DNA of 64,000 nucleotides. Origin: Halegenticoccus soli. GTDB taxonomy: Archaea; Halobacteriota; Halobacteria; Halobacteriales; Haloferacaceae. Shown here piece by piece: positions 41,897 to 48,610 of the stretch. The notes beneath the pieces were generated by a model. The model did not search any database, had not been told where the DNA came from, and was given only the letters and a program-made list of their open reading frames with translations. Where the stretch lies: contig NZ_PEND01000006.1 in the NCBI RefSeq assembly GCF_002844195.1, forward strand, positions 248,001-312,000. Direction: 5' to 3'. Each line of letters starts with the position of its first letter. Within the stretch, counting starts at the first letter, position 1. The position numbers and the translations under genes are program-made.

Positions 41897-43066
41897 ATGT
41901 ACTTCGCCCACAAATACCGTCTCAAGCCATCCGACGCCCACCGCGAGGAGTTGGACCGCCACCGAGACATTTGTCGGCAACTGTACAATCACGCGCTCTA
42001 CCGCTTCAACCAAATCCCCGAGGACGCAGGCACCCTCAATCAGCGCGTTCGGTCCATCCGCGATGAACTTCCCGCCCTGAAAGAGTGGTGGGATGGCCTC
42101 TCGGACGTGTATTCGACGGTGCTTCAAACGACCGTCATGCGAATTGAGCAGAACGTGAAGTCCCTCGGGGAACTCACGGAGAACGGCTACGGCGTCGGGC
42201 AACTCAAGTGGAAGCCCCCACGGGAGTTCCGCAGTTTCACGTACAACCAGTCTGGCTTCAAGCTCGACAAGAAGAGCGGTCAGACTGTGCTGTCTCTCTC
42301 GAAACTCGCGGACATACCGATACGGCTTCACCGCGCCATCCCCGACGACGCCACACTCAAGCAGGTCACGGTCAAGAAGGAGCCGACAGGCGAGTGGTTC
42401 GCCACCTTCGGCGTCCAAATGGAGCGTGAACCGCCAGAACCGCCCGAGGCTCCTGAGCGGTGCGTCGGCATCGACGTTGGCATACTCAAGTACGCCCACG
42501 ACACAGACGGGTTCGCAGTCGGGTCGCTCGACCTCTCCGACGAACGGGAACGGCTGGAGCGCGAACAGCGGTCCCTCTCGCGGAAGCAACACGGGTCGAA
42601 CAACTATGAGAAGCAACGCCGACGAGTCGCGGAGTGTCACGCCGTCCTCCGACGGAAGCGCCGCGACTTCTTGCACAAACTCTCGGCGTACTACGCTCGG
42701 GAGTACGACCTCGTAGCTGTCGAAGATTTGAACGTGAAGGGGATGCTCGAATCGCCGTCGAACAGCCGCAACACCGCGTCTGCCGCGTGGCGAACGTTCC
42801 TCTCGGTGCTCGAATACAAGTGCGAGCGAGCGGGGACGCACTTCGTGGCGGTCGACCCGAGAGGGACGACCAAGGAGTGCGCGGCGTGCGGCGTTTCGAC
42901 GGAGAAGCCGTTGTGGGTCCGTGAACACTCCTGTCCCGCCTGCGGGTTTGAGGCGGACAGGGACGCGAACGCGGTCGCCAGAACCGCCGGTTCTGGCGGG
43001 CAGCCAAAACGCGGAGCGTTTTGGCAACGGCGTGGAACATCCTTTCTCGCGGTCTTTCCGATGTAG
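41897..43066 (+). CDS. tnpB: RNA-guided nuclease TnpB, C-terminus frameshifted by repeat insertion
   Basis: A 389-residue TnpB. RuvC-like acidic residues are visible: D193 in GIDVGIL, E276 in AVEDLNVKG, and the third Asp in EADRDANA (354-356). The zinc-ribbon Cys are C328/C331 (CAACG) and C346/C349 (CPACG). The expected continuation WNILSRGL... occurs in another frame downstream, because 56 bases at 42975-43030 containing two hairpins interrupt the reading frame. The frame then ends in about 30 unrelated residues (GGQPKRGAFWQRRGTSFLAV). All catalytic residues are upstream of the break, so activity may survive. TnpB uses a right-end RNA as guide. Confidence 0.88.
   Translation: MYFAHKYRLKPSDAHREELDRHRDICRQLYNHALYRFNQIPEDAGTLNQRVRSIRDELPALKEWWDGLSDVYSTVLQTTVMRIEQNVKSLGELTENGYGVGQLKWKPPREFRSFTYNQSGFKLDKKSGQTVLSLSKLADIPIRLHRAIPDDATLKQVTVKKEPTGEWFATFGVQMEREPPEPPEAPERCVGIDVGILKYAHDTDGFAVGSLDLSDERERLEREQRSLSRKQHGSNNYEKQRRRVAECHAVLRRKRRDFLHKLSAYYAREYDLVAVEDLNVKGMLESPSNSRNTASAAWRTFLSVLEYKCERAGTHFVAVDPRGTTKECAACGVSTEKPLWVREHSCPACGFEADRDANAVARTAGSGGQPKRGAFWQRRGTSFLAVFPM
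42975..43030. repeat. 56-base double-hairpin insertion in tnpB (copy 2)
   Basis: Two perfect stem-loops: GCCAGAACC-GCC-GGTTCTGGC (42977-42997) and GCCAAAACGC, loop GGA, GCGTTTTGGC (43003-43025), separated by five bases. Removing the segment restores the conserved DRDANA-WNILSRG junction, so this is an insertion; 56 is not a multiple of three, which explains the frameshift. Confidence 0.8.
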
Positions 43067-43079
43067 GAGTGGTTCACTC

Positions 43080-43206
43080 CGAAGAAACGCCTGTGGAGAC
43101 TGCGCTCCCTACGGGAACCGATTCGGTTCCTGCAAAGCGCGTCGTGGAAGCAGGAAGCCCCGCCTCAAGGAGCGCCCGAAGGGCGCGAGTAGGGCGGGGT
43201 AGTTCA
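43080..43206 (+). ncRNA. Probable right-end guide RNA (omegaRNA/reRNA) of the TnpB element
   Basis: The segment after tnpB ends in nested hairpins: an inner GCGCCC-GAA-GGGCGC (43172-43186) inside an outer CCCCGCC/GGCGGGG stem (43158-43199), followed by the element end near GTTCAC. This arrangement is typical of the TnpB guide RNA scaffold, with the guide taken from the flanking sequence after about 43207. Exact 5' end unknown. Confidence 0.55.
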
Positions 43207-43306
43207 CAAGTTACGGCCTTCTCGTGGAGGCATCGGTCAACAGGCCACCTCTATCCGCACAATGGTCCTCCGAATTTACTTGCGTCTCTTCCGAATGTAG
43301 TTCGAT

Positions 43307-43777
43307 ATGGCTCTCACCGTCGATCGCTCGCTCACCGCCGAAGCGGCCGAAGAGCTCCGAGCGTTGTACGACTCGCATCCGGGGTGGGCCGGACGAACCA
43401 TCGAAGAGGTCCGCACACTGATCAGGAACTCCGACGAAGTCGTCGGCCTCTGGGAGACGAACGCGGAATCGGAATCAGAATCGAAGACGCTCGTGGCTTC
43501 CGCGCGCGTGTTGACGGACTACGTGATGTACGGGATGATCTACGAGGTGATCGTCGCAGAATCGCGCAGACGAACGGGGCTCGGAAAGCGAGTGATGGAG
43601 GCGGTCGTCACCCATCCCGAACTCGAAGGCGTGGCGCTCTCGCTGCAGTGTCGCGAAGGGCTCGTTCCGTTTTACGAAGCGTGCGGGTTCGAACTTCACG
43701 ATCGGAATATCGAGTTCCCCGAGTTCCCGGACGGCGATCCCGTCACCTACCGCACGATGATGTACGAACGCGAGTGA
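43307..43777 (+). CDS. GNAT family N-acetyltransferase
   Basis: A 156-residue GNAT-fold protein. The acetyl-CoA-binding motif A region is EVIVAESRRRTGLGKRVMEAVV, with the R/Q-x-x-G-x-G/A pattern as RRTGLGK. It is followed by VALSLQCREGLVPFYEACGFEL, the typical motif B with a Tyr in the FYEACGF segment. The N-terminal half (IEEVRTLIRNSDEVVGLWE) is substrate-side and gives no clue to the acceptor. The start MALTVDRSL is an ATG. It lies just past the right end of the TnpB element inside the inserted region. Confidence 0.88.
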   Translation: MALTVDRSLTAEAAEELRALYDSHPGWAGRTIEEVRTLIRNSDEVVGLWETNAESESESKTLVASARVLTDYVMYGMIYEVIVAESRRRTGLGKRVMEAVVTHPELEGVALSLQCREGLVPFYEACGFELHDRNIEFPEFPDGDPVTYRTMMYERE

Positions 43778-43876
43778 GAATCCGAGACCCTCCGGGCGCT
43801 TCCCGGTGGCGAATGCGCGGAGCGGTGGCCCTCGAACCGGAACCGCGCGTGCGGCACTCATCCGCCGCGGCGCGGG

Positions 43877-44505
43877 CTACGAGTCTTCGGCCAGCGGATC
43901 GTTCGGCAGCCCGTCGTTCGCTTCGAGCTCCTCGAGCGCGACTTCGCCCTCCGGGATGCGGTACCTCCTGAGCACCGCCCGGGGGGGCGTCGGCGTCGTC
44001 GACGCTGTCGTCGACCGCGTAGGCGGTCCAGACGCACTCCTCGGGTGTGAACTCCGCGACCGCGTACCCGCTGTACTCGGCAGTAGCGGTGTCGGTCGGG
44101 GGGCAGTTCGCCGTCGAGGTCGGCCTTGATGACGTAGTTGTTCTCCGCTCTGATCCGATCCGCGTCGATCCGCCCCTCGTAGATCGGGTCGGCGAACGCC
44201 TCGGTCTCGGCGACCTGCACGTACGCGGGGGCCGCTTCGTCGTAGGCTTCGTCGGCGATTTTGGCCCAGAGGATCGCTCCCGACGGGGTCGGCCCGCCGC
44301 TGAGCACCGAGAGGGGAAACGTCCCCTCGGGCGACCTCTCGGACGACCACTCCACCTCGCTGCGTTCGAGTCGCCGGGGAGCGAGACCCCGCACGAGGTC
44401 GGCGTCGAACAGCTCAAGCGACAGCCCCCCGACACCCACCGCGCCGATCGATTTCAGCACGCTCCGTCTACCAAGCGTCGTGTCCGCTTCGTCCGTGTCC
44501 GGCAT
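43877..44505 (-). pseudogene. Degenerate PhoD-like alkaline phosphatase
   Basis: The first 137 residues read as the start of a Tat-exported PhoD-like phosphatase: LGRRSVLKSIGAVGVGGL as Tat motif, then PLSVLSGGPTPSGAILWAKI and AYVQVAETEAF. The reading frame then shifts near 44095-44105. The second frame gives YSGYAVAEFTPEECVWTAYAV, and a third shift near 43981 gives RAVLRRYRIPEGEVALEEL, both resembling the end of the same family. The metal-binding core of some 300 residues is missing, so this is an internal-deletion pseudogene. The shift points are at runs of six and seven G. It cannot encode a phosphatase as it stands. Confidence 0.8.
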
Positions 44506-44990
44506 GATGCGGTCGGATCGATAAAACCGGGCGCATTAGGGTTTATAATAGTTGTAAGGGCGTGAAATTACCGGCGCATCGTGGATCCGATCGCTGGCGT
44601 CGTCTCGGGAGCACAACGTAGCGGTACGTCTCAGTAGCCAGCCCCGGCCGACGGAAATCACCGGCCGACGTGCTTCCGGCGGTTCGACGACCACGCAATC
44701 ACGTCGCGCTCGACGAGTTATGACCACGCAACTGAGTTCACCACAAAACATTTACCTCCCATCGAGCATCTCTCAGTCGGTCCGTGACGAAGGGTGCCTC
44801 TGACAGATCGTTTCCCTCCACGGACACACCGCCGGCCGAACGGTCCTTGCTGCGCGGTCCTGCCGTCGCATTGGACACCGACACCGCAGGATCGCGGCTT
44901 TTCGATCTCGCCGTGAAAGGGTAGATCGCAGGCGGACGGCTGCGACGCCGTGGTTCGTCCGTGTCCGCCAAAAACGGCGGAACGTCGTCC
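44506..44990. other. Spacer upstream of the phosphatase pseudogene
   Basis: This 485-base spacer has a TATA-like TATTATAAAC on the minus strand at 44541-44550, 36 bases before the pseudogene start, so the dead gene still has a promoter. I found no convincing gene in the rest on either strand; translations are Arg-rich and unlike haloarchaeal proteins. A small hairpin, CCGCC-AAAAAC-GGCGG, lies near 44965-44980. Confidence 0.5.
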
Positions 44991-45164
44991 TCACGGGCCG
45001 TTTATCACGCCGCAGGCGTTTTCGGCGCGAGCCGTCCCCTCGAGAAGTTCGACGACGAGATCGTCCCACGTCTGGTTAGAGCGTTTCATCTCCCGAAGCG
45101 TCTCGTACGTTTCGGGAGAGACGGCCACGCGTTCGTACCTCCGGTGCGTGAGGGTGTCTGTCAT
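44991..45164 (-). CDS. Small VapB/DUF7557-like protein (57 residues)
   Basis: A 57-residue protein starting at the ATG at 45164: HRRYERVAVSPETYETLREM then KRSNQTWDDLVVELLEGTA. The pattern VxVSPETYETLRxxK and WDDLVVELL is that of haloarchaeal VapB-type or ribbon-helix-helix small antitoxin-like proteins. The codon usage fits the genome, unlike the opposite strand. No PIN-domain toxin follows it, so it is either an orphan or a remnant of a toxin-antitoxin pair in the inserted region. Confidence 0.65.
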   Translation of the reverse strand: MTDTLTHRRYERVAVSPETYETLREMKRSNQTWDDLVVELLEGTARAENACGVINGP

Positions 45165-45468
45165 CGTCCTGTGGGCGGTTGCATCCCCCTCTACTGAGCA
45201 GTTCTGGAACCGGTGTGAACTGAAAAAAAGTTCATTTCGGCCGCGTTTCGCCCGCGGTCGGAACGTCGGCGCGTGACGGTGCCTCGGCGCGTCACGATCG
45301 ACCGGTTCACCGGCCGTGACGGTCGCGTCCGGTGACGAACGATGTCTCTCCGGCCGCCCGTTCAGCGCCTCGATCGCGGCGCAGACGTACTATCGCAGTC
45401 CCCTCGGCTCGGCGAACGCGGATACGAGTCGAAAAACGAGCGGGACGAACCGAACCGGCGCCGACGGG
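45165..45468. other. Spacer between small antitoxin-like gene and dhaK
   Basis: In this 304-base stretch I see only a T-rich GAACTTTTTTTCAG segment on the minus strand near 45220-45235, a possible promoter for the small gene. No gene was supported. It contains the right-hand boundary of the region that separates dhaK from dhaL. Confidence 0.5.
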
Positions 45469-46470
45469 CTACTCCGTTACCTTCAGCGCCGGGGTGTTCG
45501 CGGACGCGGCGAGCAGCTCCTTCAGCTCGTCGTCGACGGCGCAGACCGTGATCGAACAGCCCTGCATGTCGAGCGAGGTCATGTAGTCGCCGACCCAGGC
45601 GTCCCACGTTTCGAGGCCGTTTTCGTCCATCAGCTCCTGGAGCCGGCGGTTCACGACGAAGAGCTCCATAAGCGGCGTGCCGCCCATCCCGTTGACGATG
45701 GTGAGGACCTCCCGCCCCTCGTCGAGGTTGAGGTCCTCCAGCACCCGTTCGGTCAGGTGGTCGGTGATTTCGTCCGCGCTCATGATCTCAGTGCGCTGGG
45801 TTCCCGGCTCGCCGTGGATGCCGATGCCGAGTTCGATCTCGTCCCCGCCGAGGTCGAACGTCGGCTCGCCCTTCTCGGGCGTCACACAGGAGGTGAGCGC
45901 CATTCCCATCGTCCCGACGCTGTCGACGACCTTCTCGGCGACCGCCTTCACCTCCTGGAGGTCGCCCCCGGCGGCGGCCTTCGCCCCGGCGGCCTTGTGG
46001 ACCAGGATCGTCCCGGCGACGCCGCGCCGACCGCTCGTGTACAGCGAGTCCTCGACCGCCACGTCGTCGTTGACGACGACCTGCTCGACCTCGGCACCCT
46101 CCATGTCGGCCATCTCGGCCGCGGTGTCGAAGTTCATCACGTCCCCCTCGTAGTTCTTCACGACGCAGAGGACCCCTTCGCCGGCGTCGCACGCCTGGAT
46201 CATCGCGCTGAGCTGGTCCGCGGTCGGGGAGGTGAACACCTCGCCCGCGGCCGCCCCGTCGAGCATCCCGTCGCCGATGTACCCGGCGTGGGTCGGCTCG
46301 TGGCCGCTCCCGCCGCCGGAGACGATGCCGACCTTGCCCTCGACGGGGGCGTCCGAGCGGACGAGTACCTCCGTCCCCTCCAGCCGGCGGAGGCGGTCCG
46401 GGTACGCGGCGACCATCCCGTCGAGCATCTCGTCGACCACATCTGACGTCTCGTTGATGAGTTTCTTCAT
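45469..46470 (-). CDS. dhaK: Dihydroxyacetone kinase substrate-binding subunit
   Basis: A 333-residue DhaK that binds dihydroxyacetone covalently through a His as a hemiaminal. The active-site regions are GIVSGGGSGHEPTHAGYIGDGMLD, with H57 in GSGHEP, and the second His in GIGIHGEPGTQR (H219). Other motifs: VLCVVKNYEGDVMNFDTAAEMA, VAVEDSLYTSGRRGVAGTI and VNGMGGTPLMELF. It should act with DhaL and DhaM at 29258-30381, on the same strand but 15 kb downstream. The presence of complete intact genes on both sides suggests the split has not inactivated the system. Confidence 0.95.
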   Translation of the reverse strand: MKKLINETSDVVDEMLDGMVAAYPDRLRRLEGTEVLVRSDAPVEGKVGIVSGGGSGHEPTHAGYIGDGMLDGAAAGEVFTSPTADQLSAMIQACDAGEGVLCVVKNYEGDVMNFDTAAEMADMEGAEVEQVVVNDDVAVEDSLYTSGRRGVAGTILVHKAAGAKAAAGGDLQEVKAVAEKVVDSVGTMGMALTSCVTPEKGEPTFDLGGDEIELGIGIHGEPGTQRTEIMSADEITDHLTERVLEDLNLDEGREVLTIVNGMGGTPLMELFVVNRRLQELMDENGLETWDAWVGDYMTSLDMQGCSITVCAVDDELKELLAASANTPALKVTE

Positions 46471-46501
46471 GGCTCGTGTTATCGGTTGGCGCGACGCGTC
46501 A

Positions 46502-46512
46502 AAAGCGTTTGT
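46502..46512 (-). promoter_or_regulatory. ACAAACGCTTT element upstream of dhaK
   Basis: The same 11-mer found before dhaL (30406-30416) lies 31 bases before the dhaK ATG on the minus strand. Flanks differ (CT before, TTGAC after), so the identity is confined to this element. Confidence 0.5.
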
Positions 46513-46635
46513 AGGGAGTCTGACGGGAGCGCCGCTCGCGGCGTCGACGAAATGGGGTCCCGCGCTTCCCGAAAACGGGACAGTACCGCCTCCTGTCCGA
46601 CGAGTACAAGCCGTCGAGACGCCTACTTCCGGTAG

Positions 46636-46950
46636 GTGTTCGCGTTGTTCGACGCGTGGCGCACGGACATCGAAGCCGCCGAAAACGGGCCCGCCGCGTT
46701 CGAAAGCGCGCGAGCGGCCGACGGGCGCTCGTCCGGCGCGGAAACGCCCTCGTCCGGTTCGTACCTCAAGTTGCTCCCCGGCGAGGGCGTCGCTCAGCTC
46801 GGACCGGCGCTCGCCGCGGTCGCTGCGGCCGTCGTCGCCTTTCTTCCGCTTCGAGGCGGCTCCGGCCCGCTCGCGACGATGCAGGGAGGCGCGCTCTCGG
46901 AGCGGGAGCCCCGAGGGTTTCCTGCCGACGATGCGATCTCCGCGAGGTGA
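46636..46950 (+). CDS. Doubtful small membrane-type protein
   Basis: A 104-residue frame with a GTG start and haloarchaeal-like codon use. The product has an acidic N-terminal half (AWRTDIEAAENGPAAFESA) and one hydrophobic segment (LGPALAAVAAAVVAFLPL), then a charged tail. Nothing is recognised. It lies in the 638-base spacer 46471-47108 upstream of dhaK, where I see no other gene. It could be a remnant of a larger membrane protein or a chance frame. Confidence 0.3.
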   Translation: MFALFDAWRTDIEAAENGPAAFESARAADGRSSGAETPSSGSYLKLLPGEGVAQLGPALAAVAAAVVAFLPLRGGSGPLATMQGGALSEREPRGFPADDAISAR

Positions 46951-47108
46951 ACGCGAACGAGAGCAAACGCGACAGGTGACAGAGATGCCCCCGCCGAGGC
47001 GGGTGAGCTGCCCCCGATATTACTGAACGGAGGCGCTGGGCGGTTCGAGGCGGACGGCGACCGTTCCGGTCGCCAGATGGATGGGGAACGAGCGCTAAGA
47101 GGGGGTCG

Positions 47109-47393
47109 ATGAAAGCGTACGAACGGGAGTATCTGAACGAGACCCTCGAAACGTGTGCCGTGAGCATCGCACATCTCCTTCGGGAGGGGTTCGTGAGCGA
47201 GGAGGTCCTGGAGAGTCAGAGTCAACTCACCGACTTTGGATTGATGTGGGTCAAGGGGTTCATCGCCGGGAGACTCATGCTCATCCGAAGCTGCTGTGTC
47301 GGAAATCCGAACCTGTCCCCCGCTGATATCGACGAGCTGACGGAACTCGCCGGGCAGCACGAGGCGAAGATCGCCGGGCAGTTGTATTCGTAA
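47109..47393 (+). CDS. Small hypothetical helical protein
   Basis: A 94-residue protein starting at the ATG at 47109: LNETLETCAVSIAHLLREGF, then SQLTDFGLMWVKGFIAGRLML, then NPNLSPADIDELTELAGQH. It looks all-helical and has three or four Cys (TCAVS; RSCCVGN). It is less acidic and less biased in codon use than its neighbours, which hints at a recently acquired gene. No family was recognised. Confidence 0.55.
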   Translation: MKAYEREYLNETLETCAVSIAHLLREGFVSEEVLESQSQLTDFGLMWVKGFIAGRLMLIRSCCVGNPNLSPADIDELTELAGQHEAKIAGQLYS

Positions 47394-47482
47394 TGCGGAA
47401 ACTGACCGCTGCGGTCGAAGCGAGAAGACGCCGCGTCGAGCACGCGCGTGCCCACTCCACAGCACCCCGAGAGTAGTCGAAC

Positions 47483-48298
47483 ATGCTACCCACGGTGCGC
47501 GTGATGTCGTACAACATCCGGTACGACAATCCGGACGACGGATCCAACACGTGGCGAAGGCGCCGAGACGCTATCGTGAGCGCGATCCGCTTTCACAGCC
47601 CAGATCTCGTCGGATTGCAGGAGGCGTGGCCTACACAGCGTCGGTATCTCCGCAATCAGCTCCCCGAGTACGACTGGCGAAGCGCGAGCGAAACGTCGAA
47701 CCCCGGAGAGTTCGTCGCGCTGGGGTACAAAACGCGTCGATTCACCTTCGAGAGCGACGGCGTCTTTTGGCTCTCTCCGACTCCGGACGAACCTGGCGGT
47801 CCCGGTTGGGACGCAGCCCTCCCGCGGCTCGTCTACTACGCGACCCTGCGGGAGCGAACGACGGGGGTGAGGCTCGTCCACTTCAACACCCACTTCGATC
47901 ACGTCGGGGACGCCGCCCTCGTGGAAAGTGCGAAACTGGTGCGGGCTCGTCTCTCCGAGGTAGCGTCAACCAGGCCGGTAATCCTCACCGGCGACTTCAA
48001 TTTCCGACCGTCGTCACCGGCCTATCGGCGGCTGACTCGGCGTTCGACGGACACCGGTGCCACTCTCGTCGACGCGTATCGCGCCTCGAAGCGCGGCCAC
48101 CACGGACCGTCGACGACCATGACGGACTTCCGGTCGCTCGTCCCCGACAAGAAACTCGATCACGTCCTCGTGTCCGACGATATCGACGTTCGCATTCACG
48201 GGATACTGAGCGACACGTACGAAAACGGTCGGTATCCGTCCGACCACCTCCCCGTTTGTGTCGACGTGTCGCTTCCCGCGCCGAACGAGAGCGAGTGA
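47483..48298 (+). CDS. Endonuclease/exonuclease/phosphatase family protein
   Basis: A 271-residue EEP-fold protein. The family signatures are all present: VMSYNIRYDNPDDG at the start, LVGLQEAW with the metal-binding Glu near residue 48, FNTHFDHVG, ILTGDFNFRPSS with catalytic Asp and Asn, KKLDHVLVSDD, and the terminal active-site His in YPSDHLPVCVDV. No export signal is seen, so it is probably cytosolic and may hydrolyse nucleic acid, sugar phosphate or phosphodiester; the exact substrate is not clear. The N-terminus MLPTVRVM follows the common start for these proteins. Confidence 0.9.
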   Translation: MLPTVRVMSYNIRYDNPDDGSNTWRRRRDAIVSAIRFHSPDLVGLQEAWPTQRRYLRNQLPEYDWRSASETSNPGEFVALGYKTRRFTFESDGVFWLSPTPDEPGGPGWDAALPRLVYYATLRERTTGVRLVHFNTHFDHVGDAALVESAKLVRARLSEVASTRPVILTGDFNFRPSSPAYRRLTRRSTDTGATLVDAYRASKRGHHGPSTTMTDFRSLVPDKKLDHVLVSDDIDVRIHGILSDTYENGRYPSDHLPVCVDVSLPAPNESE

Positions 48299-48610
48299 CG
48301 TCCTCCGTAGCCTTACCGAGAGTGGCATCCCGGGGGAGAACTCCGTGCGCTGAGAACAACGAGTGTTGTCCTACAACGGCTATTATTAAGAAAATTGATA
48401 ATTCTTATCCCCTCCGATCCCCCACCAACTCTTGTAATGACCTGGAAACACCGTCGAAACCTCTCGAAGTCCGAACAGAAAACGGGTGAAGCGAAAGCCG
48501 GTACTAACTGGTGGTTCATCGCCGCCGCAGCTGTCGCGGCGTAGCGTCACCGGCGACGTCAGTATCCCTTTCCCAGTCGAGGCTTTGTCGTCACACTTCG
48601 TAGGAGGAGT
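48299..48610. other. AT-rich spacer before the second TrmB gene
   Basis: A 312-base spacer with an AT-rich core at 48378-48410 containing an AAGAA...TTCTT inverted sequence and a GTTGT-CCT-ACAAC hairpin just upstream (near 48367-48379). These could be the operator and promoter of a small gene at 48437 or of the TrmB gene. See the small frame listed separately. Confidence 0.4.
48437..48544 (+). CDS. Possible 35-residue membrane-tail small protein
   Basis: ATG at 48437 opens a 35-codon frame: basic TWKHRRNLSKSEQKTGEAK then GTNWWFIAAAAVAA, a positively charged N-terminus and a short hydrophobic Trp-containing end. It starts about 30-40 bases after an AT-rich segment. The pattern resembles small single-pass membrane proteins, but the frame is too short to rule out chance. 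Confidence 0.35.
   Translation: MTWKHRRNLSKSEQKTGEAKAGTNWWFIAAAAVAA

Larger units (their letters stand above)
41545..43206 (+). mobile_element. TnpB-only IS200/IS605-group (IS1341-type) element
   Basis: An element with a small ribbon-helix-helix-like gene, tnpB and a structured right end, but no tnpA transposase nearby, so it would need a transposase in trans. The left end is placed approximately at GAATTGAGGCGCTAAG and the right end at the GGGCGGGGTAGTTCAC sequence after nested hairpins; exact ends need comparison with relatives. It sits in the 15-kb region that separates dhaK from dhaL. Two double-hairpin repeats lie inside it, one before the genes and one within the 3' end of tnpB. Confidence 0.8.

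Noticed and set aside
41545-43206. A complete IS605 element with tnpA
   Set aside because: No Y1 transposase gene is present on either strand between the ends or next to them; only tnpB and the small gene were found.
44536-44971. Two minus-strand frames of 71 and 77 residues in the spacer
   Set aside because: They are Arg-rich with no recognisable fold and no promoter at the proper distance; judged as chance frames.
30382-45468. An integrated virus or conjugative plasmid
   Set aside because: No integrase, capsid, terminase, replication or conjugation gene and no tRNA at the edges were seen; the genes are enzymes and regulators.
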